A DNA stretch of 64,000 nt, taken from the NCBI GenBank assembly GCA_900313015.1, contig OMPR01000004.1, positions 1 to 64,000 on the forward strand, given 5' to 3'. Origin of the DNA: Rhodobacteraceae bacterium EL53. GTDB lineage: Bacteria > Pseudomonadota > Alphaproteobacteria > Rhodobacterales > Rhodobacteraceae. Numbering within the stretch: the stretch's first letter is position 1; the number at the start of each line of letters is the position of its first letter. This document shows, piece by piece, positions 27,542 through 36,843 of the stretch. Position numbers and translations under genes: made by a program. The notes below the pieces were generated by a model. It was given only the letters and a program-made list of their open reading frames with translations. It was not told where the DNA came from and made no database searches.

Positions 27542-29083
27542 ATGAGACTGGTGAAATTTTTCGTTGTGGTTGTTGCAGCTTGTGCGGTTGGCATTCTACT
27601 TTTGAGATTAGCTTACCCTTTGCCAGTATCCAATTATTCGCATCAGACCTCAAAGAAGTCGCCTTCGTGGGATGGGCCACTTGGGGCGGTAATTGATGCT
27701 GCGATGTCGCGCAATCCGGGAAGAGATGGTGTCCGCCCACTGCGAAATGGCCGTGCTGCATTTGCAGCGCGCGCAATTCTTTCTAGGGAAGCGGTATCGT
27801 CAATCGATGCGCAGTACTACATCTGGCAAGATGATGTCACCGGCCTAATGCTTCTAGATGAACTTAGATCGGCCGCAGAGAGAGGTGTTCGCGTAAGGCT
27901 GTTGGTTGACGACAACGGAATAAACGGACTCGACGAATTGCTAGCCGAACTTGACGATTTGCCGACGGCAAGCGTACGCTTGTTCAATCCATTTACACTA
28001 AGAAGCCCCAAATATCTGTCATATATTTTTGACTTCAATCGTTTGAACCGCCGAATGCATAACAAGTCCATAACATTTGATGGAGTGGCTACAATCATCG
28101 GCGGCCGCAACATCGGTGACATATATTTCAATTATGGATCTGGCACTCATTATTTGGATGTCGATGTAATTGCCATTGGGCCAATTGTTGAAGAGGTCTC
28201 CGATGCATTTGACACATATTGGAACAGCGGTTCAGCATACGATGCCGCAGTAATTCTAGCTCCATCAACGAATAAGGATTTGGAGAACTTGGCGAATGCG
28301 GCAAGGGCTTCCGCCGGCGGTGTTGGCTATCAGAAAGCGATCAAAGAAAATACTTTGACCGCAGGACTTGCCGAAAAGACATTGAAGTTTGAATGGAGCG
28401 ACGTCACCCTATTTGCCGATAACCCATCGAAAGGGCTGGGCGAAGCAAGTGCTGAAGACTTGTTGGTGGAGCGTCTCATACAAGTGGCCCAGCAATCCAA
28501 GTCATCTATTGATCTGGTCTCTGCTTACTTCATACCCGGAAAGCGTGGGGCGGAGATATTGGAAGGCCTAGCTCGATCAGGGGTAGATGTTCGCGTTTTG
28601 ACCAACTCTCTTGATGCAACGGACGTAATGCCCGTTCACGCAGCATATATGGGTTACCGTGAAGATTTGTTGAATAGTGGCGTTAAGCTGTTCGAGCTTC
28701 GCTCACTCAGAGAAGAACATCGCAAACGTAGCATTCCTGAGATATTGGCCGGGTCTGCATCTGGATTGCACGCAAAGGTTTTTGGTTTCGATCAAGAAAG
28801 GGTTTTCATAGGGTCATACAATCTCGATCCAAGATCAGCTCAGTTAAACACGGAAATGGGCCTTCTGATCGAAAGCCCGTCCATCGCAGCCACACTAGCA
28901 TCACAGATTCAGCGGCCAAAAATTTCGTATCGTGTCACAGTTTCTGACGATGGCACCCTTGTATGGACAGCAGAATCAGAGTCGGGTGGAACGAAAATCT
29001 ACACATTCGACCCAGAAACCACCAAGCTTCAAAGAACCCTAACCGTGTTTGCCAGATGGTTGCCTATCGAATGGATGTTGTAA
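27542..29083 (+). CDS. Phospholipase D / cardiolipin synthase-like protein
   Basis: 513 residues from ATG 27542, chosen because it opens a clean N-terminal membrane anchor (MRLVKFFVVVVAACAVGILL); the frame is open 39 codons upstream without such a feature. Two HKD motifs are present: His173 in RMHNKSITFDG and His410 in GLHAKVFGFD, each followed by the family Gly-Asn/Asp (GGRNIGDIYF; GSYNLDPRSAQLNTEMG). This matches membrane-anchored, periplasm-facing PLD enzymes such as ClsC/YmdC, which transfer phosphatidyl groups. The exact lipid reaction is not settled by sequence. It is followed by an MFS gene 95 bases on, both in lower-GC DNA than the flanks. Confidence 0.85.
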   Translation: MRLVKFFVVVVAACAVGILLLRLAYPLPVSNYSHQTSKKSPSWDGPLGAVIDAAMSRNPGRDGVRPLRNGRAAFAARAILSREAVSSIDAQYYIWQDDVTGLMLLDELRSAAERGVRVRLLVDDNGINGLDELLAELDDLPTASVRLFNPFTLRSPKYLSYIFDFNRLNRRMHNKSITFDGVATIIGGRNIGDIYFNYGSGTHYLDVDVIAIGPIVEEVSDAFDTYWNSGSAYDAAVILAPSTNKDLENLANAARASAGGVGYQKAIKENTLTAGLAEKTLKFEWSDVTLFADNPSKGLGEASAEDLLVERLIQVAQQSKSSIDLVSAYFIPGKRGAEILEGLARSGVDVRVLTNSLDATDVMPVHAAYMGYREDLLNSGVKLFELRSLREEHRKRSIPEILAGSASGLHAKVFGFDQERVFIGSYNLDPRSAQLNTEMGLLIESPSIAATLASQIQRPKISYRVTVSDDGTLVWTAESESGGTKIYTFDPETTKLQRTLTVFARWLPIEWML

Positions 29084-29178
29084 GGAAGTTTTTGGCCGTA
29101 TCAAAAAAACCGTGCATTGTGATGGACCACTCGGCTAACCTCTAAAAGATCGACATAGGGTATTGAGGTTCGGTTACT

Positions 29179-30768
29179 ATGCGCAAGTGGATGGTCCTAC
29201 TAACACTCTCTCTATCAATGTTCATAATTGTTATCGATACCACAGTTATGAATGTTTCGATTTCCGCTCTAGTGATTGATCTGAACACTTCGGTAACTGG
29301 CATCCAAGCTGCAATATCTTTGTATGCATTGGTGATGGCATCTTTTATTCTCATAGGGGGTAAACTTGCTGATGTGATTGGAAAGAAACGAACTTTTGTG
29401 CTTGGGTTGGCAATTTTTGGTGTAGGCACGGCAATTGCGTCAATCAGCACATCGTTGATGATGCTGATTATCGGCTGGTCTGTGATAGAAGGCATCGGCT
29501 CAGCGCTGATGATGCCCAACATTCAAACCATTCTTCGTGAGGCTTACGAAGACAAAGACCGAGCCACGGCTTACGGTGTAATCAGTGCAGTAGGGGCTGT
29601 TGGTGCAGCTATGGGGCCCATCGTCGGAGGTTTCCTTACAACTTACTACAGCTGGCGATGGGCTTTTCGGTTAGAAGTCGCAATTGTTATCGTTGTTCTC
29701 GTTTGTTGCCGGTATATGGCAACTGATCTTCGTCAGGGAAGCCGCTCCAAGTTCGATTATACCGGTGCTGTGCTGTCGGTTTGCGGATGGTCGACGATAG
29801 TGATGGCGGTATTGCTTGGACAAAGCTATGGTTTCTGGTCAGCGAAACAGCCCTTCGTTATCGGTTCAACGGAGCTGGCTCCGCTAGGTCTTTCAGTGGT
29901 TCCATTTCTGTTTCTAATTGGAGTTTCACTCATCTTTGCGCTTTTCAGCTGGACCGCTGGACGAGATGAACGTGGCGATGTCGCAATATTTCGACCATCG
30001 GTCTTTGGTACCGCTGGATTGAAAGCAGGTATTGCTGTTCGGTTCATACAAATGGCTGTAATGGCGGCATTTCTGTTCACGATGCCGTTGTTACTACAAC
30101 TCTCGTTCGAGTTCACCGCGATGGAAACTGGTTTGGCTCTCATTCCGTTCTCACTTGCCCTGTTGGTTTCAGCACTCGGCGGCGCAAGGTTGTCATCTCA
30201 ATTTTCAGCGCGCCTAATAATTCAAACGGGGTTCTTGCTGGCTATCGCAGGACTAGTTTTGATCGCTATAACTGTTTCGCCGGATGCAGAGCCTTCTGAC
30301 ATGGCAACCGGAGTGGTATTTGGGGCTGGAGTTGGCTTGATTGCATCTCAAATACTAAACTTGGTGCTTTCCTCTGTTGCTCCAGATCAAGCCGCAGAAG
30401 TATCGGGCTTGAACGGTACGTTTGAACAGTTAGGAAACTCAATAGGTGTGGCTTTGGTCGGTACTATAATGCTTGGCACACTAACAACAGGATTACAGGA
30501 TCGAGTTATGGCCTACCCGGATCTTGAGGCCGAAGCAAAAGTCGAAATTACCCGGGCCCTCCAGAACAGTGTTGAGCTGGTTTCAAGCAGCCAATTGGCT
30601 GAAGCAATGCAGGACGCCGGAGCAAACGTTGAACAAAGTACGGCTATCTTAAAAGCGTACAGTAATGAGCGAACTCAGTCATTTAAGATCGGTGTGTGGT
30701 TTCTGGTATTTCTGTCTTCGTTGGGCTTGATTGCAACCCGCAGTTTGCCAAACCGTAAACTCGTCTGA
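29179..30768 (+). CDS. MFS multidrug exporter, DHA2 (EmrB/QacA) family
   Basis: 529 residues with about 14 membrane helices, the number typical of DHA2 exporters. Motif hits include FIIVIDTTVMNVSISAL (motif D1-like), GGKLADVIGKKRTFVLG (motif A) and GPIVGGFLTTYYSWRWAF (motif C). It ejects toxic organic compounds by proton antiport; the substrate is unknown. It is downstream of the PLD-type gene on the same strand, and lower GC suggests joint acquisition. An internal loop at about 460-500 is hydrophilic and of the usual DHA2 kind. Confidence 0.92.
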   Translation: MRKWMVLLTLSLSMFIIVIDTTVMNVSISALVIDLNTSVTGIQAAISLYALVMASFILIGGKLADVIGKKRTFVLGLAIFGVGTAIASISTSLMMLIIGWSVIEGIGSALMMPNIQTILREAYEDKDRATAYGVISAVGAVGAAMGPIVGGFLTTYYSWRWAFRLEVAIVIVVLVCCRYMATDLRQGSRSKFDYTGAVLSVCGWSTIVMAVLLGQSYGFWSAKQPFVIGSTELAPLGLSVVPFLFLIGVSLIFALFSWTAGRDERGDVAIFRPSVFGTAGLKAGIAVRFIQMAVMAAFLFTMPLLLQLSFEFTAMETGLALIPFSLALLVSALGGARLSSQFSARLIIQTGFLLAIAGLVLIAITVSPDAEPSDMATGVVFGAGVGLIASQILNLVLSSVAPDQAAEVSGLNGTFEQLGNSIGVALVGTIMLGTLTTGLQDRVMAYPDLEAEAKVEITRALQNSVELVSSSQLAEAMQDAGANVEQSTAILKAYSNERTQSFKIGVWFLVFLSSLGLIATRSLPNRKLV

Positions 30769-31579
30769 TTTTCAATTTCCCAAAAACATTACTGACTTGA
30801 GCAGCGCCAAGGGGGCCGTTTGAGTTGAGAGCGACTGTCGGAGTAGCGAAACCCACTGGCCACTTTGTCCGCAACTCGGTCATCCAGCACCAGCGCAGCG
30901 AACGACCGATTTTGAATTGCGCCGATTTAGCGGACTTGAATGACCGCTTTCGGGAAATTGCGCTGCACTACTGCGACGTAGTCCGTGATTTGATGGACGC
31001 GTGGCCGCGTAGTTCGCTGCATCAGCGTCAGGCAGGTTTGCCCCGCATAGCTGCCATCTGGCCAACAAAAATTCTGCGCAATGTGTCGAACGGCTGCTTC
31101 GGAGAAGCTGCGATGCAGCACTTGGACATCTGGCCAAGGTCCGGTTTGGGCCGGAAGCCGCCGTCGGGCCAATCCGAACGAAGGTCCGGAAAGCCCGCAC
31201 AGTGGTCACTACATACTGCTGTGACAAAAGTCTGCTTTGGCGCGATCGGCCAAATTCGGAATACTGTCCATTTCAGGGGGGGTCAGTCCTTAGGTTTTAA
31301 CTTTCACTCCGACTAGCTGACTACTTGACTACCTCAACATAAAGCCGTCCAGGGGCGCGCGCTGGACCATGTTGTCTCCTATTGAAGAATATTATTTCAT
31401 TAAAACATGGTATTATCGGTCAGTTAGACTCTACCCGTTGGAGCCAGTTCTCCGTGATTTCGCTTAAAACTAACGACCCAAGGGAGCAGACCCCTTGGGT
31501 CAAGGCCGCTACCAGCTGCGTCGCAGTCAGGCTAGGTGTTTGCTGTTACGCGGCGCGCGGCTAATGTGTCATCGGCAAC
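30769..31579. repeat. Large degenerate repeat block
   Basis: About 800 bases without a supported gene. 30830-31260 is dense with the island's repeat family: 31047-31153 matches 23375-23479, 30940-30975 matches 21291-21325, and 31037-31062 matches an inverted copy at ~20590-20620. From 31260 on no repeat is recognised except the hairpin annotated separately. Confidence 0.55.
31475..31501 (-). terminator. Hairpin downstream of the integrase gene
   Basis: A perfect 10-bp stem, GACCCAAGGG...CCCTTGGGTC, with a 7-base loop. On the minus strand it is followed by GTTAGTTTTAA, a weak T-tract, fitting a terminator for the integrase gene that ends at 31580. On the plus strand no T-tract follows. Confidence 0.45.
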
Positions 31580-32864
31580 TTACCAAGTTTTAGACAACCA
31601 CTTCCGCAGAACGTCCTGTTGGAATCCGTCACCGTAGCGGCTGGCGACATCCTTGTTTGAGTGGCCAAGCAGAACCTTGGAAATCTCTTCTGGTGCCTCG
31701 ACTGATCGCAGTTGGTCCTTCTTTCGGTGCCTTAAAGAGTGTATGCTCTTTAGCGGATCATCGATCACCTTTCTAAGGTGCTTTATCAGAGCAGCAGAGG
31801 CGTTGGTGTTGCCGCCGAGCTTCCCGTACCGGACAAACAGTGGTTCGCTGTCTTCCCTGCCATGCTTCAATTCGAACAAAAGATTGTAGGCTAGCTCGGA
31901 CAAGGGAACCGTTCTCTTGCTGCCGTCTGTCTTGAGTGACCTAAAGTGGTTCGCTTGGATGGTCAGGCTACGGTCCTGCAGATTGATGTCACCGCACAAC
32001 GCACCAGACACCTCTGCCAACCTAGCACCAGTGTCGCAGAGTGCCACAAAGAGAGCCTGTAGGTCTCCTGTAGGGATAGGCGTCACGAACCGCTGCAACG
32101 TCTGTCTCTGTGAGGCTCTTGCGGTCTCCCGCTGTGCTACCCGCCCCTTTGATCCTGAGCTTGTTAAACGGGTTGAGATAGGTGTGAATACCAAGCTCGG
32201 TGATCGCGTGATTGATCACTGCTTTGATCGTGTTGTTGTACCGGTGCACGCTGCTGGGAGCGACCCTAGTCATCAGGGCGTCCCGGTATTTCGTTGCGTC
32301 TTTGCGCGTCAGATTTGTCAGTCCTGCAGTGTTTACCTTGTGCGTTCCAAGGATTGCCAACAGGTCGGCTTTCGATCGGTTTAAGTACTTGCTCAGGTTC
32401 TTGTTTGTGGCGGCGTCTTTGTACTCAGCGTACAGGTCGTAGGCATCACTGAGAGTGAAAATCTTCTTCGGGTCAGAGGCACCAAGCAGGTTGCCAAACA
32501 CCTCTGGCTCTAACTCATCTTCTAATTGGTGACCCAAGTCCCAAAGACCCATTTCTAGGTTCTCATCGATATCACCCGCTTCCAGTTGGTCTGCTGCCTC
32601 CCTGCCGTAGCGTGCCTCTACCAACGCAAGGGTTCGGTCTGCGGTGCTTTGCCCGTCTAGACGGTTAAACAGAGCCTCGACAGCGTTGTGAACCAGAGGG
32701 AGGGCGGTGATCATTTCAGAGTAGCTGCTACCTAGACTGTGGTAGATTGTCTCTTTGCCAACGTCACCAATGAGGCGTTTTGGCACGTTTCTTTTGTACT
32801 GGTACGCTCCCCAAGTCCTCTGCCGGACATACTTCGGTAGCTTCCTTTTGGGCTTGGTCGTCAC
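31580..32864 (-). pseudogene. tRNA-Leu tyrosine integrase with single frameshift
   Basis: Two frames join into one integrase of about 425 residues. The N-terminal part (32864 to about 32080) has an arm-binding-like region and SAM-like core-binding domain, RYNNTIKAVINHAITELG. The catalytic part continues in another frame from about 32085 (PIPTGDLQALFVALCDTGARLAEVSG, Arg of the first box) to SIHSLRHRKKDQLR (HxxR region), GHSNKDVASRYGDGF (Tyr nucleophile) and a stop at 31580. Apart from one indel near 32080, all catalytic residues are intact, so the break is recent or a sequence error. It lies 200 bases from tRNA-Leu and reads away from it, the usual position for an island integrase. Confidence 0.85.
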
Positions 32865-32950
32865 AGTAACACCTCTCTGTGGTCGTTATTGCTGTGTGGC
32901 TCAACCTTAACAAGAGAGCCGGAGAGGAGTGTTTCAATTCCTGACAAGGC

Positions 32951-33000
32951 GTGGTTCGATTGCGACAAAGTGGTTCGAAAAACGGTTCGGTTCTAGGTTC
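32951..33000. repeat. GTGGTTCGA direct repeats between tRNA and integrase
   Basis: GTGGTTCGA occurs at 32951-32959 and 32970-32978 with a third, looser GGTTCGG/GGTTC pair at 32984-33000. Their place on the island side of the tRNA end, and similar GGGTTCG repeats at the far end (9254-9271), fit integrase arm-type sites. They could also be operator sites for control of int. Confidence 0.4.
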
Positions 33001-33057
33001 AGTAAATCACTTACTTTCAACCACTTACCTGATAATTATGAGCAACTTAGGGGGTTT

Positions 33058-33072
33058 TTGGTGCCCAGGAGA
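33058..33072. repeat. att-like repeat at tRNA-Leu 3' end
   Basis: TTGGTGCCCAGGAGA, identical to 9176-9190. It marks the tRNA-proximal junction of the island. Confidence 0.7.
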
Positions 33073-33144
33073 GGACTCGAACCTCCACGTCCATACAGAC
33101 ACTAGCACCTGAAGCTAGCGCGTCTACCATTCCGCCACCTGGGC
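33059..33144 (-). tRNA. tRNA-Leu (anticodon CAG), CCA encoded
   Basis: The minus strand reads GCCCAGGTGGCGGAATGG at the 5' end, with anticodon loop CTTCAGG (anticodon CAG), a long variable arm typical of leucine tRNA, T-loop GGTTCGAGTCC and the 3' end CTGGGCACCA. The acceptor pairs GCCCAGG/CTCCTGGGC. The 86-base length includes CCA. The 3' 15 bases are repeated at 9176-9190, so this is the insertion target of the island. Confidence 0.95.
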
Positions 33145-33365
33145 AGGTGTCGTAGAGGCCGTTTAAGCATGTGGATGGGGAGGGTCAACCAGAATTTGAA
33201 GATTTTTGGATATTTTTTCTACACCCCTCTGATTGTCCGTCACATCCGGTTTCTTTCGATGTTGGAGCGCTTTCCATGTAAGGGCAATCGCGGCGTTATT
33301 GCGCCTTGTTTGAAAGGCTTTACAGCGGTACATCGGGATAACAAATTGTTTGCAGGAGCCACAGA

Positions 33366-34349
33366 ATGTCCAAACTGGTCACGATTTATGGCGGGTCAGG
33401 CTTTGTCGGTCGCTATATCGCACGCCGTATGGCAAGCGAAGGATGGCGGGTCCGTGTAGCTGTGCGTCGGCCAAATGAAGCCATGCATGTCAAGCCTTAT
33501 GGTGTGGTTGGGCAGGTGGAGCCTGTGCTGTGCAACGTTCGGGATGACGCTTCGGTGGCGGCTGCGCTCAAGGGTGCAGATGCTGTGGTGAATTGCGTTG
33601 GCATTCTGAACGAGCGTGGGAAGAATGGATTTGATGCCGTTCAGGTAGATGGCGCAGAACGTATTGCGCGCGCGGCTGCTAAGGCAGGTGTTTTGCGCAT
33701 GGTTCATCTGTCGGCGATTGGCGCAGATGCGGAATCAGACAGTGACTATTTGCGCTCCAAGGCTGAGGGTGAAGCGGCGGTTCTGAAGCACATGCCGCAA
33801 GCCATGATCTTGCGTCCGTCGGTGATTTTTGGTCCCGAAGATCAGTTCTTTAACCGGTTTGCTGGGATGACCCGGTTGGCCCCTATTTTGGCGGCACCGG
33901 GAGCTGAGACCAAGTTCCAGCCGGTGTTTGTTGATGATGTTGCGCAGGCTGCTGCGAAGGGTGTGATGGGCGAGGCTGAGCCGGATGTCTATGAGTTGGG
34001 CGGACCTGATGTGGCGAGCCTGCGGTCGCTGTTGCAGATGATGCTGACGATCATTCACCGCCGCCGGATTATTCTCGGTATGCCGGGATTTGCAGCGCGT
34101 CTTATGGCGTCTGTTTTTGATTTTGCAAAGTTCGCCAGCTTTGGGTTGTTTCCGAATAATCTGCTGACCCGGGATCAGGTCAAATGCCTGCAGATCGACA
34201 ATGTGGTTTCAGCTGGGGCCAAGGGATTTGACGCTTTAGGGATTGAACCCGTTACGATGGCATCAGTTCTGCCAGAGTATCTGTGGAAGTTCCGCCCCTC
34301 TGGTCAGTATGACGAGATCAAAGACTCGGCGAAGAATCTGCGCGCCTAA
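33366..34349 (+). CDS. NAD(P)-binding, complex I NDUFA9-type protein
   Basis: 327 residues of the atypical short-chain dehydrogenase fold. The Rossmann motif IYGGSGFVGRYIARRMA is at residues 7-23, with VHLSAIGADAESDSDYLRSKAEGE at about 117-140 and RPSVIFGPEDQFFNRFA at about 148-164. It closely matches the NDUFA9-like proteins of alphaproteobacteria, thought to be accessory or ubiquinone-linked proteins; no dehydrogenase reaction is assigned. It is a single gene between tRNA-Leu and uppP (convergent). Confidence 0.85.
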   Translation: MSKLVTIYGGSGFVGRYIARRMASEGWRVRVAVRRPNEAMHVKPYGVVGQVEPVLCNVRDDASVAAALKGADAVVNCVGILNERGKNGFDAVQVDGAERIARAAAKAGVLRMVHLSAIGADAESDSDYLRSKAEGEAAVLKHMPQAMILRPSVIFGPEDQFFNRFAGMTRLAPILAAPGAETKFQPVFVDDVAQAAAKGVMGEAEPDVYELGGPDVASLRSLLQMMLTIIHRRRIILGMPGFAARLMASVFDFAKFASFGLFPNNLLTRDQVKCLQIDNVVSAGAKGFDALGIEPVTMASVLPEYLWKFRPSGQYDEIKDSAKNLRA

Positions 34350-34367
34350 AGGCACCTTTGGGCCGTT

Positions 34368-35171
34368 TTAAGTGTAAGCGTAGACAAGCAAAACAACACC
34401 AAGGATCACCCTGTAAATCACATATGGGGTGAAACTGACACTGCGCAGCAGACGCATCATCAGCGTCAGTGCGATAAGGGCAGAGACAAAGGCAAAGACG
34501 GCAGCAATTGCGCCGTCTCTTGCAATGTCTGCATTGGCGTCGATAGCCACTTTTGTTCCCAGCAGGACACCGGAGGCGATGATGGTCGGAATCGACATCA
34601 GCATCGCGATTTTGGCCCCATCTTCGCGATTGTAGCCCAGACGCCGTGCGCCTGTGATCGTGATGCCGGACCGTGATGTGCCCGGTATCAAAGCGATGGC
34701 CTGCCACAGGCCCATCTTGAGCGCGTCCTTAGGTCCCCAGTCTGAGCTGTCTTTCGTGGTCGCGCCGGATTGATCGGCCCAATAAAGAACGAGGCCGAAA
34801 ATCAACATGGTCCAGCCAATCACAGCGACAGAGCGTATCATGTCACTGAGGCCGGTGAAGTGCAGGATAGCCCCGGCGATGACGGTGGGAACCGTTGCGA
34901 TGATCAGGCCAAACGCCAACTGTGACCCGGGGGTGTCTGTTCGTCCGGTCAGGGCGCGCGGTAACCCTGCGAGGCCGACTCGGACATCGCGCCAGAAGTA
35001 GAGGACCACCGCGCCAAGGGTTCCGATATGCACAGCGACATCAATGATCTGACCTTGATCCTGCAGCCCGGTCAGCGCGGGCAATAGAATCAGGTGGCCA
35101 GAGGAAGAGACTGGCAGGAATTCGGTAATACCTTGTATCAAGGCCACAAGGATCAATTGGAACAGGGGCAT
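34368..35171 (-). CDS. uppP: Undecaprenyl-diphosphatase UppP (BacA family)
   Basis: 267 residues, the family length, with about eight membrane helices. Both signatures are present: QGITEFLPVSSSGHLILLP near residues 14-32 (catalytic Glu and Ser/His) and PGTSRSGITITGARRLG at about 165-181. The enzyme dephosphorylates undecaprenyl diphosphate to recycle the peptidoglycan carrier lipid. It ends 18 bases before the NDUFA9-like stop (convergent), and its promoter region faces gltD. Confidence 0.96.
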   Translation of the reverse strand: MPLFQLILVALIQGITEFLPVSSSGHLILLPALTGLQDQGQIIDVAVHIGTLGAVVLYFWRDVRVGLAGLPRALTGRTDTPGSQLAFGLIIATVPTVIAGAILHFTGLSDMIRSVAVIGWTMLIFGLVLYWADQSGATTKDSSDWGPKDALKMGLWQAIALIPGTSRSGITITGARRLGYNREDGAKIAMLMSIPTIIASGVLLGTKVAIDANADIARDGAIAAVFAFVSALIALTLMMRLLRSVSFTPYVIYRVILGVVLLVYAYT

Positions 35172-35399
35172 TCATCGGGCCTCAGATCAAATTTGGACGA
35201 TGATCTCTGGGTATAAGTCATTGTCACAAAAAGAAAGCTATGATTTAGGTCCGGTTCGATGCTTAAAATTCTTGCAAAAGCACCAAGTGTCTCGTAGTGA
35301 GAGCTTTAGAACTCAATAAAAGGTCAGCATGACTGACTTTTAATCCGAAACAGCGTCTAGTACACAGTCGCGACATAGCCAATTCATGGAGTCTGCCCC
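35172..35399. promoter_or_regulatory. Divergent promoter region uppP / gltD
   Basis: 228 bases between the divergent starts. It holds an imperfect inverted repeat AAAAGGTCAGcatgaCTGACTTTTA (described as stem GTCAG/CTGAC at 35323-35337), either a small operator or a terminator-like remnant. No promoter boxes could be assigned with confidence. Confidence 0.35.
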
Positions 35400-36833
35400 G
35401 TGGCCAAGCAACCGATGCTCAAATTCGTACAGATCGATCGCGACATGCCCCAGAAGCGTGATGCCACTGTACGCAAAGAAGATTTCAACGAAATATATGC
35501 TGAGTACGCAACCGCCAAGGCAGAAGAGCAGGCAAGCCGGTGCAGCCAATGTGGTGTTCCCTATTGTCAGAGCCACTGCCCGCTGCACAACAACATCCCC
35601 GACTGGTTGCACCTAACTGCAACAGGCCGGTTGGAAGAAGCGTATAAGGTGAGCCAAGCCACTAACACATTCCCCGAAATCTGTGGTCGCATTTGCCCGC
35701 AGGACCGTTTGTGCGAAGGTAACTGTGTGATTGAACAGTCGGGCCACGGCACCGTAACCATCGGTTCGGTCGAGAAATACATCACAGATACGGCGTGGGA
35801 CAAAGGCTGGGTTAAACCTGTGTCACCAGCCCAGGAACGTGCCGAAAGCGTTGGTATCATCGGCGGTGGACCCGGTGGGTTGGCGGCGGCGGACATGCTG
35901 CGCCAAGCCGGCATTCAAGTCACGGTATACGACCGTCACGACCGCGCTGGTGGTCTGCTGATGTACGGCATTCCGGGCTTTAAATTGGAAAAAGACGTGG
36001 TTCAGCGCCGCAATGATCTGCTGGCCGAGGGAGGCGTAAAGTTCGTTCAGAACTGTGATGTGGATGCGGCCAAGTTTGCCGAAATCCGTGCCGCGCATGA
36101 TGCGATCATCATTGCCACTGGTGTCTATAAATCGCGTGATCTGGAGATGCCGGGCAGCGGAGCCAATGGCATTGAAAAGGCGATCGATTTCCTGACTGCG
36201 TCGAACAAAAAGAGCTTTGGTGACAAGGTTGCGGAGTTCGACAATGGCCGTCTAAATGCTGATGGCAAAAAGGTTGTTGTCATTGGCGGCGGTGATACTG
36301 CCATGGACTGCGTTCGGACCTCGATCCGACAGGGCGCAACCTCTGTAAAGTGTCTGTATCGTCGGGACCGGGCCAACATGCCGGGGTCGTTGCGCGAAAC
36401 ACAGAACGCCGAAGAAGAAGGTGTGATATTTGAATGGCTGAGCGCCCCCAAAGGCTTTGTTGGCGACGGCAATGTCACCGGTGTGATGGTGCAGAAAATG
36501 CGGTTGGGTCAGCCCGACGCATCCGGTCGTCAGGCCCCCGAGGTGATTGAGGGCGCGGATTACGTCGAAGAGGCGGATCTGGTCATCAAAGCACTGGGTT
36601 TTGAGCCTGAGGACCTGCCAACAATGTTCGGTCAGGCTGATTTGCCTGTGACCCGTTGGGGCACTGTTAAGGCGGAATTCTTGACCGGGGAAACCGAGAT
36701 GGAAGGCGTTTATGCAGTTGGGGATATCGTGCGCGGTGCGTCGCTTGTGGTTTGGGCCATCAAGGATGGGCGCGACTGTGCTGAAGCAATCCTGGACAAG
36801 ATAAATGCCAAGGCTGCAATCGCAGCAGAATAA
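35400..36833 (+). CDS. gltD: Glutamate synthase (NADPH) small subunit GltD
   Basis: 477 residues starting at GTG 35400. The N-terminal region binds iron-sulfur clusters (CSQCGVPYCQSHCPLH at about 46-61, ICGRICPQDRLCEGNC at about 97-112). FAD binds at IIGGGPGGLAAA (about 151-162) and NADPH at VVIGGGDTAMDC (about 292-303). It supplies electrons from NADPH to GltB for glutamine + 2-oxoglutarate to two glutamate. Unlike the usual gltBD pair, it is first, with three ORFs before gltB (38544), but all point the same way and the gaps are short. Confidence 0.97.
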   Translation: MAKQPMLKFVQIDRDMPQKRDATVRKEDFNEIYAEYATAKAEEQASRCSQCGVPYCQSHCPLHNNIPDWLHLTATGRLEEAYKVSQATNTFPEICGRICPQDRLCEGNCVIEQSGHGTVTIGSVEKYITDTAWDKGWVKPVSPAQERAESVGIIGGGPGGLAAADMLRQAGIQVTVYDRHDRAGGLLMYGIPGFKLEKDVVQRRNDLLAEGGVKFVQNCDVDAAKFAEIRAAHDAIIIATGVYKSRDLEMPGSGANGIEKAIDFLTASNKKSFGDKVAEFDNGRLNADGKKVVVIGGGDTAMDCVRTSIRQGATSVKCLYRRDRANMPGSLRETQNAEEEGVIFEWLSAPKGFVGDGNVTGVMVQKMRLGQPDASGRQAPEVIEGADYVEEADLVIKALGFEPEDLPTMFGQADLPVTRWGTVKAEFLTGETEMEGVYAVGDIVRGASLVVWAIKDGRDCAEAILDKINAKAAIAAE

Positions 36834-36843
36834 GCCAAGACAC

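Larger units (their letters stand above)
9176..33072. mobile_element. tRNA-Leu genomic island (~23.9 kb)
   Basis: The island is delimited by the 15-bp repeat at 9176-9190 and 33058-33072. The classic order is present: tRNA 3' end, then an integrase (32864-31580) pointing away from the tRNA, then accessory cargo. Cargo includes a polymerase-like gene, the LysR/TRAP/5-oxoprolinase operon, a cyclase, an IS3 element, a PLD-type protein and an MFS exporter. Core genes (uppP, gltBD, flagella) resume right of the tRNA. Both flanking integrases are broken, so the island is probably fixed. Alternatively the 15-bp match reflects older nested insertions and the true left end is elsewhere. Confidence 0.6.

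Noticed and set aside
35318-35342. sRNA with terminator upstream of gltD
   Set aside because: The hairpin is imperfect and without a proper T-tract or promoter boxes; kept only as a note in the promoter region.
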